NCBI GenBank assembly: GCA_964605665.1
Contig: CAZSDP010000001.1
Span: forward strand, 248,001 to 312,000
Direction: 5' to 3'
Source of the DNA: CAZSDP01 sp964605665
Lineage (GTDB): Bacteria; Planctomycetota; UBA8108; UBA1146
Length of the DNA stretch: 64,000 nucleotides
Part shown: piece after piece, positions 26,722 through 35,846 of the stretch
How positions within the stretch are numbered: the first letter of the stretch is position 1
Layout of the letters: every line of letters begins with the position of its first letter
The notes under the pieces: model-generated
Database searches by the model: none
Told to the model about the DNA's origin: nothing
Seen by the model: the letters and a program-made list of their open reading frames with translations, nothing else
Position numbers and translations under genes: made by a program

Positions 26722-26761
26722 AAAACACGGAAGAAGCGCACTAGCGCTTCTTCCGTGTTTT
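26722..26761. terminator. Bidirectional rho-independent terminator
   Basis: A perfect 18-bp inverted repeat (26722-26739 with 26744-26761) has a 4-base loop; its outer ends are AAAA on the left and TTTT on the right, so it works in both directions. It separates the convergent giant secreted protein gene and the fadJ-like gene. Confidence 0.93.
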
Positions 26762-26801
26762 CTTATCGGAGGCGAGATCAATTGCGATCTGAATCAGCCT
26801 A

Positions 26802-29024
26802 CTAGCTAACGATCCGATCAACGGACTGTTCGCTCTGAGATCCGTGAAACGTTGCTCCACGCAGTGCCAATTCAGAGAGTAAGTTCGACGGCTCACGACT
26901 CAACTGTGACTGTTTGATACGATCAACAATCATCGGCAATCCAACGGCATCTGCATAGCGTAGCAACCCTCCCCTAAAGGGTGGAAAACCTGTTCCCATC
27001 ACCATCGCAAGATCTACAGACTCCGCATCTTCGACAATCCCTTCTTCCAAGCAGCGCGCCGCTTCATCAATCATCGGGTCTATCAAAGCGTTGATCAATT
27101 CGTCTGATGTCAGTTGAACAGAACCATGGTCATCCAGAAGGGACGCGACACCATCATTCCAACTTGAATCTGTCTTCCCACTCTTAGCTCCCCCAGAGTA
27201 GACATAGAAGCCGCGGCCAGACTTACAACCCAACCAACCCTGATCAGCAAGCTTCTGCAACAAATTACTTGGCTGAGCACGTTCGCCAAACGCTTCGAAT
27301 AAGGTCGTCGCGACTTCAACACCGATGTCTACACCGACCTCGTCAATCAAACGCAAAGGCCCCATCGGAAGTCCGAAGCCAAGAGCAGCTCGGTCAATCT
27401 GTGGACCTGGCACTCCAAGCTGAAGAAGTCGAACCGCTGCATCTAGATAGGGCATCAACAATCTATTGACGAGAAAGCCGGGTGAGTCTTTCACGACTAC
27501 TGGATACTTACCCAATGCTTGCGCAAGCCCGATTGTTCGTGAAACGGCCCAGTCCGCGGTCTCCGTGCCCGCAACTACCTCGACTAACGGCATCTTTGGA
27601 ACCGGATTGAAGAAGTGCAGCCCAACAACTCTATCCGGGAAACTAGCTGCGCTCGCGATCTCACTGATTGAGAGCGCGGAAGTGTTCGTCAAAAACAGCG
27701 CGTCTCGCCTCAATAGAGGTTCGACTTCTTGCAATGCTCGCTGCTTCACTTCAAGGCGCTCCACAATGGCTTCGAGCACTCCGTCACAATTGCCGAAGCC
27801 TGAGAGAGAAGATGTGTGCGTCAGACGACTCAAAATCTCGTCTGCTTCCAACCTTGTTCGGCGGCGACGCCGAACCAGATTGTTCACGTCTTTTGCTATT
27901 TGTCCTAGTCCTCGCGAAAGAGGCTTACTTTCAAGATCTCTAATTCGAACGGAAAGACCTCGTTGGAGCGCAGCGCTGGCCACTCCAGCTCCCATCACCC
28001 CAGCTCCCAAGATCCCTAAGAATCCTTGGTCAGGCCACTCACCGCGATCACTGTCATCAGGGCCCGCCTTCTTCCTTGCTTTCTCTGAGGATTGAAACAA
28101 GGCGATCAGGTTCTTGCAGACGGGTGATACTGCGAGCTCACCTACGACTCGAGCTTCTTCTTTCAACCCGCTTTCGAGTGCGCCTGCAGCGGAGTTAACC
28201 ACCAGATCGATCGCAGCTAAGGCCGCGGGATAATGACCGCCAGTCTTAGCAAGCACTTGTTTACGAGCCGCTTTTGCCAGAAACCAGCGTCCAATGAAGT
28301 TCTTCGTCAGCAACCAAGATTTGATCCCACCACGCTTTTTTTTGCGGGCAGACAAGACCTTCTCACCACCGGTTCTGACAATCTTGTGAATGACGTCTAG
28401 AGAGACTGCCAAGTGTCCTTCCGGTGGAATCACGGCATCGACCAGACCTTTTTTCAATGCAACCTGAGCGGGTAGGCGTGTTCCACCGAGAATCAATGGC
28501 AGTGCTTTAGCCATTCCGATCAGACGAGGAAGCCGCTGGCTCCCTCCGAACCCAGGAATGATGCCCAAGTTCACCTCGGGAAGACCGATTTTCGTGTTCG
28601 ACGCATCCACTGCAATTCGATAGTTGCATCCGAGGGCGAGCTCGAGCCCCCCACCGAGGCAAGTCCCGTGGATCAATGCGAAACTCGGGAATGGAAGCGC
28701 ACCTAACCTTCCAAACACTCCTTGAGCTAACTGCGCTAAAGAGGTTGCATCACTTGCATCAGTGATTGCTTCAATTGCTTCGATGTTCGCACCAGCGATG
28801 AAATGTTCGTCCTTCGCACTCGAGAGAATGAGTGCCTCTACACCACTAGACTTCGCGACTTCATCAAGAATCCGGCCTAACTCTTCAAGACAAGGTAAGG
28901 AAAGCGTGTTCGCCGGACTTTTCCCATCAAAGATCAGATGCAATACGGGACCATTCGATTTGCTTTCAATGGTTCCCTCGTCGTGACGACTCCAATTCCC
29001 CCTGACAACACTCCACTCGCTCAT
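26802..29024 (-). CDS. fadJ: Multifunctional fatty-acid oxidation alpha subunit: enoyl-CoA hydratase / 3-hydroxyacyl-CoA dehydrogenase
   Basis: 740 residues. N-terminal crotonase domain (about 25-215): FIAGANIEAIEAI, GTCLGGGLELALGCNYRIA, and the catalytic glutamate region GLPEVNLGIIPGFGGSQRLP. A basic linker follows. The NAD-binding dehydrogenase domain starts near 335 (GILGAGVMGAGVASAALQRG) with FLTNTSALSISEIA and the catalytic His in VVGLHFFNPVPKMPLVEVV. Two C-terminal dehydrogenase-type modules end with PPFRGGLLRYAD. It carries out the second and third steps of beta-oxidation in the cytoplasm. The start overlaps the thiolase stop (ATGA), so the two subunits are coupled as in the trifunctional complex. 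FadB versus FadJ cannot be separated by eye; the symbol follows the soluble, thiolase-first order. Confidence 0.9.
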   Translation of the reverse strand: MSEWSVVRGNWSRHDEGTIESKSNGPVLHLIFDGKSPANTLSLPCLEELGRILDEVAKSSGVEALILSSAKDEHFIAGANIEAIEAITDASDATSLAQLAQGVFGRLGALPFPSFALIHGTCLGGGLELALGCNYRIAVDASNTKIGLPEVNLGIIPGFGGSQRLPRLIGMAKALPLILGGTRLPAQVALKKGLVDAVIPPEGHLAVSLDVIHKIVRTGGEKVLSARKKKRGGIKSWLLTKNFIGRWFLAKAARKQVLAKTGGHYPAALAAIDLVVNSAAGALESGLKEEARVVGELAVSPVCKNLIALFQSSEKARKKAGPDDSDRGEWPDQGFLGILGAGVMGAGVASAALQRGLSVRIRDLESKPLSRGLGQIAKDVNNLVRRRRRTRLEADEILSRLTHTSSLSGFGNCDGVLEAIVERLEVKQRALQEVEPLLRRDALFLTNTSALSISEIASAASFPDRVVGLHFFNPVPKMPLVEVVAGTETADWAVSRTIGLAQALGKYPVVVKDSPGFLVNRLLMPYLDAAVRLLQLGVPGPQIDRAALGFGLPMGPLRLIDEVGVDIGVEVATTLFEAFGERAQPSNLLQKLADQGWLGCKSGRGFYVYSGGAKSGKTDSSWNDGVASLLDDHGSVQLTSDELINALIDPMIDEAARCLEEGIVEDAESVDLAMVMGTGFPPFRGGLLRYADAVGLPMIVDRIKQSQLSREPSNLLSELALRGATFHGSQSEQSVDRIVS

Positions 29025-30307
29025 GCTGCCATCCCCTCGAGAACAACCGCTCCACCTTGCCCTCCACCGATACAGAGCGTGGCAAGACCAAACCCACCCC
29101 CTCTGCGATTCAACTCTCGTAGCGTGGTCAGTACAAGCCTTGCCCCGGTAGCTCCCACAGGGTGCCCGAGTGCAATCGCGCCGCCATTTGGATTTAGAGA
29201 ATCGAGGTCAACTTCGCCGATCGGCGCTGACAAGCCCATCGACTCGGCATAGTGCTTAGAACCGAAAGCCTTGACACATGCCAAAGCCTGAGCAGCAAAC
29301 GCCTCATTCAACTCAACAATGGAAAGCTCAGAGAACGGAATCCCTGCTTCCTCTAAAGCTGGCACAGTTGCGTGAACTGGCCCAAGTCCCATGCGAAGAG
29401 GATCAAGCCCTCTGTAGGCATGACCGAGTACTCTTCCGATCGGAGTATGGCCTTCCGACAGAGCTTTCTGCTCCTCCATCAAGATCATCGCCACTGCGCC
29501 ATCTGTGATCGGGCAAGAATTGCCGACCGTCACTGAGCCAATTCGCCGATCAAAATACGGACGTAACTTAGAGAGCGCCTCGATGCTCTGAGATGAACGC
29601 GGACCAACATCTGATTCCAGCATCGAGTCAAGCTTCGGCGGAATGGCGAGTGCTGTAATTTCTCCGGCAAGATAGTCACTTGCAGCGACAGCCCGCTGGT
29701 GACTCTCTAGTGCAAACCGATCTTGATCTTCACGACTAATTCCAAACTCACGCGCCAGCCTCTCCGCAGTCAACCCCATGATCTCCCCAGTGTTCGGATC
29801 AGAAAGCCCTTCCAATATGGTGATCACCGGTTTGAAGTCTCGCGGACGAAAAGCGAAAAGGGATCCCAGTTTTTTGATCGCACTTCGTGCGCGCATCAAT
29901 GAGGAAATTTTCTTGGCAAAACTTCGTGGATACTGAAGCGGAAATCGCGACATCGATTCGACCCCACCGACCAGCATCGTATCTGCACGACCGCTGCGAA
30001 TCTTCTCGACACCCTGAGTGAACGCCTCCATCCCCGAGGCACAGTTACGAGCGACGGTGTAGGCTGGTGTGCAATTAGGAATACCAGAGAGTAGGGCGAT
30101 AACTCTCGCAGGATTCGCCGTATCGGCAGGGGGCCCTGCGCAGCCGAACACAACCTCATCAATCGTGGAACGATCGATTCCAGAGTGATCGAGGATCTCC
30201 CGAGTGACAGCTCTGCCAAGCTCTCGCACGGGGACCGCATCGAGGTCAGCTCCGGCTTTTGCAAATGGGGTTCGGGCTCCAGCAACCACTACCACATTTC
30301 TGCCCAT
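29021..30307 (-). CDS. fadI: Acetyl-CoA acyltransferase (3-ketoacyl-CoA thiolase), beta subunit
   Basis: 428 residues from the ATG at 30307 (GAGGAAGG eight bases upstream); a GTG lies three codons earlier. Thiolase motifs: VAGARTPFAKAGAD, the nucleophile cysteine in VARNCASGMEAFT, VGGVESMSRFP, the active-site histidine in NPNGGAIALGHPVGATGAR, and the second cysteine in ATLCIGGGQGGA. It cleaves 3-ketoacyl-CoA with CoA to acetyl-CoA and a shortened acyl-CoA. It is the first gene of the two-gene beta-oxidation unit with the fadJ-like gene and overlaps it by four bases. The loop with SFAKKISSLMRARSAIKKLG is the membrane- or partner-contact insertion typical of trifunctional-enzyme thiolases. Confidence 0.92.
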   Translation of the reverse strand: MGRNVVVVAGARTPFAKAGADLDAVPVRELGRAVTREILDHSGIDRSTIDEVVFGCAGPPADTANPARVIALLSGIPNCTPAYTVARNCASGMEAFTQGVEKIRSGRADTMLVGGVESMSRFPLQYPRSFAKKISSLMRARSAIKKLGSLFAFRPRDFKPVITILEGLSDPNTGEIMGLTAERLAREFGISREDQDRFALESHQRAVAASDYLAGEITALAIPPKLDSMLESDVGPRSSQSIEALSKLRPYFDRRIGSVTVGNSCPITDGAVAMILMEEQKALSEGHTPIGRVLGHAYRGLDPLRMGLGPVHATVPALEEAGIPFSELSIVELNEAFAAQALACVKAFGSKHYAESMGLSAPIGEVDLDSLNPNGGAIALGHPVGATGARLVLTTLRELNRRGGGFGLATLCIGGGQGGAVVLEGMAA

Positions 30308-30382
30308 GAGATTCACCTTCCTCAGCCCACCAAGTGATTGGAAGACGCAGCTCGGGACAAAATCACCCCAAATTTGCCACCT

Positions 30383-31813
30383 TCACTCGATCCGAACGTA
30401 TCGCCCCCCATTCTCCTCGGAGAGCTTCTCTAGAAATCCTTCTTCGGCTCCTTCGAACCCCAAAGTGAAGATCCGAACACCTCGAAGATGGTTCACTGCC
30501 TTAGTTTCCAGGAGAATTCGGTCCATCAGCTCTCTCGCATCCGGGGGCAAACCTGGTCCACGTAGCCCCACGTGCGTCGGCGCTCCATCGGTAATGAGAT
30601 AAACAGTGTCAACTTTTGGGTCGGAAAGTGCTTCGCGGAGAGCATCATCAGTGACCGTAACGCCTTCCGCTTTCAACTCTTCGACAAATTTCAGTGCTCT
30701 GTTTCGGTTCTTCTTGTCTGCCACCAACGACTTGTCGCTCCAACTGACAACATCGCTCGAATAGGCAATGACGTTGAATTGCCGATCTTCGCCCAATCCC
30801 TGAATGACAGTTCGCACCTCTTTCTTGGCCCGGATAATTCTGCGCCGGTCCTCCATCATCTTTTCCTCAAGCTCCGAGGTTTTGTCCCCCACCCCTGTTG
30901 AGCGTCTCAATCTCTCCAACTGCTCTGGTGTAAGAGGATCAGAGGCCCGCATGCTGCCTGAAATATCGAGGACAAAAGCGATGTTCTTCCCGGTGAGCTC
31001 CAGGCCGAAAAGTCCCAAACCTGTTTTCGGTTCAGGACGTTCGATCAGGTTCACTTTGCCCGGTTCAATCTTGTCGCGATGAGCTCGATAGAATCCTCGA
31101 TATGCTTGAGCTGAGTGCAGACTTTCACCCGTGAGACGATCAAGAGCATCTCGGCAAGCTAACCAAACTCGACCTTCAGCAGCTTTGGAGACTTCTTTTC
31201 TACCTCGTCTCGACGCTTTCTCCTGGGTGCCTGCGCGTTCCCACTTTTCCATTGCGTCGATGAGTGGTTCGATGACCAGTTTCTCCTTCGTGTGCCCCAG
31301 AGCTTGGGCGGAAACGAGGACGACTTCTGGAGCCTTATCTTTCAAACCGGTCAAAGCCCAATCAACCCCATCGACGTCTGGATTTTGAATCCCGGCATGA
31401 AGAGCAACAACGCGTGCTTGCCACTGCTTCGACTTCTCTAGTTGCTTCTTCAGTGTTTCGATAGCACGACTTGATTTGGTTCGAGACAACACAGAAATTG
31501 CAGACTTGAACATTCTATATCTGTCCAAGTGATAGTACTTATCGTCTCCGGCAATCTCTACGGCCGAAACAGCGGCAGGAATCCACTTTGCTGCTTCAAC
31601 TTCATTCTCATCGAACAAGCTACGGAATCGCGAGATGATTGCCGAGGTATTGCGGTCCTGCAGCGCTTTATCCAATTGCGGATCTCCCGCTGATAACGGG
31701 CTCAGGGAACTACCCACGAGCAGCGAACATCCCGCGAGTAGCAACTTTAACAACAACAACCTGCTCAAAGGAGAGTTCCTCACTGACGTATCAATTTGCT
31801 GAAGTTCTTTCAT
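30383..31813 (-). CDS. Secreted HEAT-like plus von Willebrand factor A domain protein
   Basis: 476 residues from the ATG at 31813. A signal peptide lies at about residues 18-41 (RLLLLKLLLAGCSLLVGSSL). Residues about 45-240 are helical and HEAT-like (SRAIETLKKQLEKSKQWQAR; VVLVSAQALGHTKEKLVIEP). A VWA domain begins near 270 with the MIDAS motif FVLDISGSMRASD, then NVIAYSSDVVSW, the MIDAS threonine region VTVTDDALREAL, and YLITDGAPTHVG. The metal site appears intact. Extracytoplasmic. Similar HEAT-VWA proteins are frequent in Planctomycetota, but their ligands are unknown. About 80 bases downstream of the next gene on the strand, so possibly co-transcribed with the dapB unit. Confidence 0.87.
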   Translation of the reverse strand: MKELQQIDTSVRNSPLSRLLLLKLLLAGCSLLVGSSLSPLSAGDPQLDKALQDRNTSAIISRFRSLFDENEVEAAKWIPAAVSAVEIAGDDKYYHLDRYRMFKSAISVLSRTKSSRAIETLKKQLEKSKQWQARVVALHAGIQNPDVDGVDWALTGLKDKAPEVVLVSAQALGHTKEKLVIEPLIDAMEKWERAGTQEKASRRGRKEVSKAAEGRVWLACRDALDRLTGESLHSAQAYRGFYRAHRDKIEPGKVNLIERPEPKTGLGLFGLELTGKNIAFVLDISGSMRASDPLTPEQLERLRRSTGVGDKTSELEEKMMEDRRRIIRAKKEVRTVIQGLGEDRQFNVIAYSSDVVSWSDKSLVADKKNRNRALKFVEELKAEGVTVTDDALREALSDPKVDTVYLITDGAPTHVGLRGPGLPPDARELMDRILLETKAVNHLRGVRIFTLGFEGAEEGFLEKLSEENGGRYVRIE

Positions 31814-31892
31814 CACCTACATCCTGGTATTTTCGAAATTCTTTGTATCACTATTTCCACTGGTTTCGTTGATCGTCTTCTCCGGAGGTTTC

Positions 31893-32753
31893 TCAATCGG
31901 AGGATTGCTCTGAAACTCTCTTACCTGATGGCTCCTCGTCTGCACGAATCCAGAATGAGGACTTTACTAAGTCAAGCACCGTTTGACCGGTGACCTCTAG
32001 TCTCACCAGCTCATATGGTGCTTTTGCTGAAAACCAACACACTCTACGCAATACGGACTCACCGCCTTGCGATTCAACAACAACACGCCAACAAGATCGC
32101 CGACCAGAGGCAATTTCGACCGTTTCTCTTCCAGTGCAAAGAACATGGGCTCGCATAAAAGTCCTGGTTTCGACAACATCTCGATCTAGGTACCAAAGTA
32201 TCGGCACCGAGAACTCATACCCAAATTCCCAAGCCACTGCACAAAGGGCGATCAGCAATGAGAGCTCCGTAGTTGGAGGACGAGGTAAGCTGCGAACTTC
32301 GTCGACACTCGTCTTTGGCCCATTTTGTTGCAGTAGGCCGTGACTCCAAACTCCAGATTTCGAATCTCTTTTCACCGTTTGAAGCACTGAGTTGTTCGAT
32401 TTACTGAAAATCCCTCCGGCACGGACAAGGGTGAATGGAGAATCGGTCAAAATCACTGCGTGAGTAACTTGGGAAACCCCCATCGCGGAAATCACCCTCA
32501 TGGTTAGATTTGTCGTTCCCCCGATGGACTCTGTACGATCCAAGTAAACAACTTCGCCATCCTGTCCCTGATAGACCCATGATCCTGCGGTCACGATCGG
32601 ATTTAGATCTCGTAGAGGCGGTAGCTGTGGAATTGCAGATTGATCAGCGCCGAGGTGGGTAAAAATAGACCACGACAAAAGAGCCGCAACGGGAAACAAG
32701 ATGCGAGCAGAGCACCTCTTCGACCTGCGTCTATTCACGAAGTCGTTCGGCAT
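31893..32753 (-). CDS. Membrane-anchored or secreted protein of unknown function
   Basis: 286 residues. A basic N-terminus (NRRRSKRCSARI) and a hydrophobic run (LFPVAALLSWSIFTHLG) make an export signal or anchor. The rest is beta-rich, with VYQGQDGEVVYLDRTESIGG and, near the end, TVEIASGRRSCWRVVVESQG and WFSAKAPYELVRLEVTGQ, a pattern seen in DUF3108-like periplasmic proteins; this is a loose resemblance. The start lies inside the dapB 3' end (19-base overlap), so it is translated from the dapB mRNA. Confidence 0.7.
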   Translation of the reverse strand: MPNDFVNRRRSKRCSARILFPVAALLSWSIFTHLGADQSAIPQLPPLRDLNPIVTAGSWVYQGQDGEVVYLDRTESIGGTTNLTMRVISAMGVSQVTHAVILTDSPFTLVRAGGIFSKSNNSVLQTVKRDSKSGVWSHGLLQQNGPKTSVDEVRSLPRPPTTELSLLIALCAVAWEFGYEFSVPILWYLDRDVVETRTFMRAHVLCTGRETVEIASGRRSCWRVVVESQGGESVLRRVCWFSAKAPYELVRLEVTGQTVLDLVKSSFWIRADEEPSGKRVSEQSSD

Positions 32754-33457
32754 CGGTCTGTCTCCGAAAACAGCAGCGTGCCCAAGTCACAAACCAGACG
32801 ATCAAGCTGAGGAGCTGCTCGCACCGCAATCAAGATACCGGGCGCATAGCACTGTCGATCGAAAGAATCATGTCTTATCGACAGACGCTCCCCTAGCCCT
32901 CCAAAAATAACCTCTTGACTGGCCACATACCCAGGAAGGCGAATACTGTGAATCGAAATCTCCTCGGTACCCTTGCGAGTCGATTCACAAATCACTTCTC
33001 GAGTTCGAAGAGCCGTTCCCGAGGGAACGTCTTTTTTATCTGGGTGATGAGCTTCTATGATTTCAACAGCACTGAAATGCCGCGAAACCTCTCGCGACAG
33101 CCGCTCCATCAAGACTGCCCCAACGGCAAAATTAGGGGCGACAACCCCACCGAGGCTCGACTCAGCAGCGAGCGACTTCGAAAACGCTAGAGAATCAGAG
33201 TTGAGGCCGGTAGTTCCTATTACAGGGTGAATTCCTAATTCAACCGCACGACGTAGATGGCGATCTACGAATTGTGGAGTCGTGAAGTCCACAACAACGT
33301 CAGCCCCAGAAGACGTCAGAGCTTCCTCAAAATCGTCTCCGCGCACGATCTTCGCCACAAGATCGAGGTCAGGAGCCTGTTCGATCGCCTGAACCGCGAT
33401 CTTTCCCATCTTCCCGCATGCACCAGCAACTGCAGCTCTGATCAACTTCGAGTTCAA
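32735..33457 (-). CDS. dapB: 4-hydroxy-tetrahydrodipicolinate reductase
   Basis: 240 residues. NAD(P)-binding loop VAGACGKMG, then VVVDFTTPQFVDRHL, IGTTGL, and the catalytic motif EAHHPDKKDVPSGTAL with its two histidines and lysine. The substrate-binding stretch is IRLPGYVASQEVIFGGLGER. It reduces the dipicolinate precursor in the diaminopimelate/lysine pathway, feeding peptidoglycan. The predicted start is a TTG that overlaps the glyQS stop (TTGA); no strong ribosome binding site is seen, so translation probably depends on coupling. No other dap genes are in the window. Confidence 0.93.
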   Translation of the reverse strand: MNSKLIRAAVAGACGKMGKIAVQAIEQAPDLDLVAKIVRGDDFEEALTSSGADVVVDFTTPQFVDRHLRRAVELGIHPVIGTTGLNSDSLAFSKSLAAESSLGGVVAPNFAVGAVLMERLSREVSRHFSAVEIIEAHHPDKKDVPSGTALRTREVICESTRKGTEEISIHSIRLPGYVASQEVIFGGLGERLSIRHDSFDRQCYAPGILIAVRAAPQLDRLVCDLGTLLFSETDRCRTTS

Positions 33458-35100
33458 GAGAATGTTCTCATCGAATTTCGGACAATCTCAGCGACCTCCT
33501 CCGGCCGAACTCTACGCTGCTCCATCGAATCTCTCTCACGAAGGGTAACGGTGCCATCAGAGAGGGTGTCTCCGTCAATGGTGATGCAAAAGGGCGTTCC
33601 GATTTCGTCTTGCCGACGATAACGTCGCCCAACCGCGGACTTTTCATCGTAGTAAACTGGGAATTCTCGTTTGAGCTCCCGGTAAATCGCCTGCGCTCGC
33701 TCAGGCATACCGTCCTTCTTCACCAACGGAAGGACCGCGACCTTAATCGGAGCTAACCTCGGATGAAATCGAAGGACTGTTCTGCTTTGCATCTTCCCAG
33801 AATCGTCAGGTGCCTCATCTTCACAGTAGGCTTCGCAGAGGAATGCCAAGGTTGCCCGATCTGCTCCAGCGGCAGGTTCGATAACATGGGGGAGAAATTT
33901 CTCATTGCTCACTGGGTCTCGGTATGAGAGGTCCTTTCCACTTCCTTTGTATTTTGGCTTTCCCTTCTCATTGAGCTCGACACTCAAAGGATTTGAGTTT
34001 GGATCGAGTTTTCCTTCAGAGTGGCTCCTCAAATCGAAGTCCCCGCGGTGGGCAATTCCCTCTAGCTCCCCAAACTGCCCAGGCGCCAAAAACGGAAATG
34101 CATATTCGATGTCTGCAGTCCCTGTGGAATAGTGACTCAGTTCATCCGAGTCGTGCTCACGCATCTGTAGGTTCTCACCAGCCAACCCATGTGCTTGATA
34201 CCAAGCCATCCGGCGGTCTCTCCAAAATCGATACCAATCAGCGCTCTGACTTGGGTGGCAGAAAAACTCCATCTCCATCTGTTCGAATTCTCGAACCCGA
34301 AACGTGAAGTTTCTAGGAGTAATCTCGTTTCGAAAGCTCTTTCCGACTTGCGCAATTCCAAACGGCATAGAGACCCTCGAACTGTCCACGACATTCTTGA
34401 AATTGACGAAAATTCCCTGGGCAGTTTCTGGTCGAAGAAATGCGATGCTCTCAGAATCAACCACGGCGCCGATGTTCGTTTGGAACATCAAATTAAACTC
34501 TCTGGGCTCTGTCAGAGTCCCCAGGGACTTCGCCTCGGGGGCTAAGACAGCTTCGACCTCGCTGATCTCCTCCAAGGACAAGAATTCACCTTGCCACACG
34601 ACCTTATCTGCATCCTTGCCGCGTAGTTTGAAGAACTTCATCGCACGTGCCTGTGCAACCTCTTGTTCCGCATCAGCATCCGCGATCACAGTGACAAATA
34701 TCTTCTGCCCTTTTGCTTCAGCCCAACGGCCACGAATTTGATCGAAACGATATCGCCTCTTCGATTCACGACAGTCCACCATCATGTCGTGGAAAAGATC
34801 GTAGTGCCCAGAGCACTTCCACACCTGGGGATGCATGATGATCGTGCAGTCGATCCCAACCATTTCAAAGGCTGTGGGAGCACCTTCGAGTGCAGTGATG
34901 TCATCATGGTATGTCACCATGTCTTCCCACCAGGCGTTCTTGACATTTCGTTTCAGCTCGACCCCCAAAGGGCCATAGTCCCAGCAACCGTTCATCCCGC
35001 CGTAGATTTCACTGGACTGAAAGAGGAAACCTCGCCTGCGACAGAGGGAAACGATTTTCTCCATGATCCGACTTTCGCCGGTGTTTTGGGCCGCACCCAT
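33454..35100 (-). CDS. glyQS: Glycyl-tRNA synthetase, dimeric (eukaryote/archaea-like) class II type
   Basis: 548 residues, slightly longer than the usual dimeric form. N-terminus with CRRRGFLFQSSEIYGG and MNGCWDYGPLGVELK. Class II motif 2 region: RPETAQGIFVNFKNV and FGIAQVGKSFRNEITPRN, then FREFEQ-type VREFEQMEMEFF. Motif 3 is GADRATLAFL. The C-terminal anticodon-binding domain starts near 450 (PRLAPIKVAVLPLVKKDG). It charges tRNA-Gly. The enzyme is of the single-chain alpha2 type, not the GlyQ/GlyS tetramer. Divergent from the small gene at 35517. It overlaps dapB by four bases. Confidence 0.95.
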   Translation of the reverse strand: MGAAQNTGESRIMEKIVSLCRRRGFLFQSSEIYGGMNGCWDYGPLGVELKRNVKNAWWEDMVTYHDDITALEGAPTAFEMVGIDCTIIMHPQVWKCSGHYDLFHDMMVDCRESKRRYRFDQIRGRWAEAKGQKIFVTVIADADAEQEVAQARAMKFFKLRGKDADKVVWQGEFLSLEEISEVEAVLAPEAKSLGTLTEPREFNLMFQTNIGAVVDSESIAFLRPETAQGIFVNFKNVVDSSRVSMPFGIAQVGKSFRNEITPRNFTFRVREFEQMEMEFFCHPSQSADWYRFWRDRRMAWYQAHGLAGENLQMREHDSDELSHYSTGTADIEYAFPFLAPGQFGELEGIAHRGDFDLRSHSEGKLDPNSNPLSVELNEKGKPKYKGSGKDLSYRDPVSNEKFLPHVIEPAAGADRATLAFLCEAYCEDEAPDDSGKMQSRTVLRFHPRLAPIKVAVLPLVKKDGMPERAQAIYRELKREFPVYYDEKSAVGRRYRRQDEIGTPFCITIDGDTLSDGTVTLRERDSMEQRRVRPEEVAEIVRNSMRTFS

Positions 35101-35516
35101 CGGAACCTCACTGAATCGAGCTGTGGAACGCCCTGTGGAGCGTTCTCATATCTCACCTAAAGGACAAACGGTCAGCTTTGACTGACTTCCACACTCTGCT
35201 CAGCCGAAATGCCAGCACAATGAGGAGCGAGCGCATCCTAGGAAGGACCGGGTGGAATGCAAGTCGGGGTAGCTCGATCTCGTCACGAATCGCCCAATAC
35301 AGAGGCAATAGCCCCCTATACGACTTGCCTCAAATTGATTGTTTGACCCGGTTCTCTCCCTCGCTACCCTGAGGACTGCCTGGTACCGGTAAGCTGGAAA
35401 CAGACCTCCCCCGGCGCCCGAGTATCGCAAAGTATGAGCATGACTTCGCGACCTTGACTGGAAACTGTCGATTCGTAACCACAGGCTCGCTCATGACTCT
35501 CCTGAAGGAGGCCGCA
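35101..35516. other. Divergent intergenic region
   Basis: About 415 bases between glyQS and a small plus-strand gene. A short hairpin (GAACGC...GCGTTC) lies in the presumed glyQS leader near 35130-35150. Strong GAAGGAGG precedes the ATG at 35517. No T-box features or RNA gene were recognised. Confidence 0.45.
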
Positions 35517-35804
35517 ATGTCCGTGCTCTCAGAAGAAAAGCTGACTTTTTATCTCGATCGAGTCATCACACTCTCCAGTGAAATCGTCCCTCTTCTTTCA
35601 GAGTGTGGAACAGCAGCCCCACCACCGCAGATCGCGGAGTCTTTTCAACGGCTGATCACTGACTTGGCTGCAGATCGACAGTCAGACACAACCCTAATGG
35701 ATGAAACCTGGGACTGGATCTTCGTCCCACAAGAGCCCACCAACTTGATCAAGACCTACGGGCGTCTCGCATGGATAAATCTACAGCTGTTGGAATTGCT
35801 GTGA
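35517..35804 (+). CDS. Small protein of unknown function
   Basis: 95 residues from the ATG at 35517, which has a very strong ribosome binding site (GAAGGAGG, five bases). No signal peptide or membrane helix. It seems all-helical, starting SEEKLTFYLDRVITLSSEIV and with conserved-looking aromatic stretches (DETWDWIFVPQEPTNLIKTY; RLAWINLQLLELL). I recognise no family. It stands alone, convergent with the membrane-anchored gene downstream of argS. The excellent start site and protein-like composition are the main support. Confidence 0.65.
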   Translation: MSVLSEEKLTFYLDRVITLSSEIVPLLSECGTAAPPPQIAESFQRLITDLAADRQSDTTLMDETWDWIFVPQEPTNLIKTYGRLAWINLQLLELL

Positions 35805-35846
35805 CCCAGTTTGTTGTCTGCCACAACGAAGCACACTGGTAATGCA

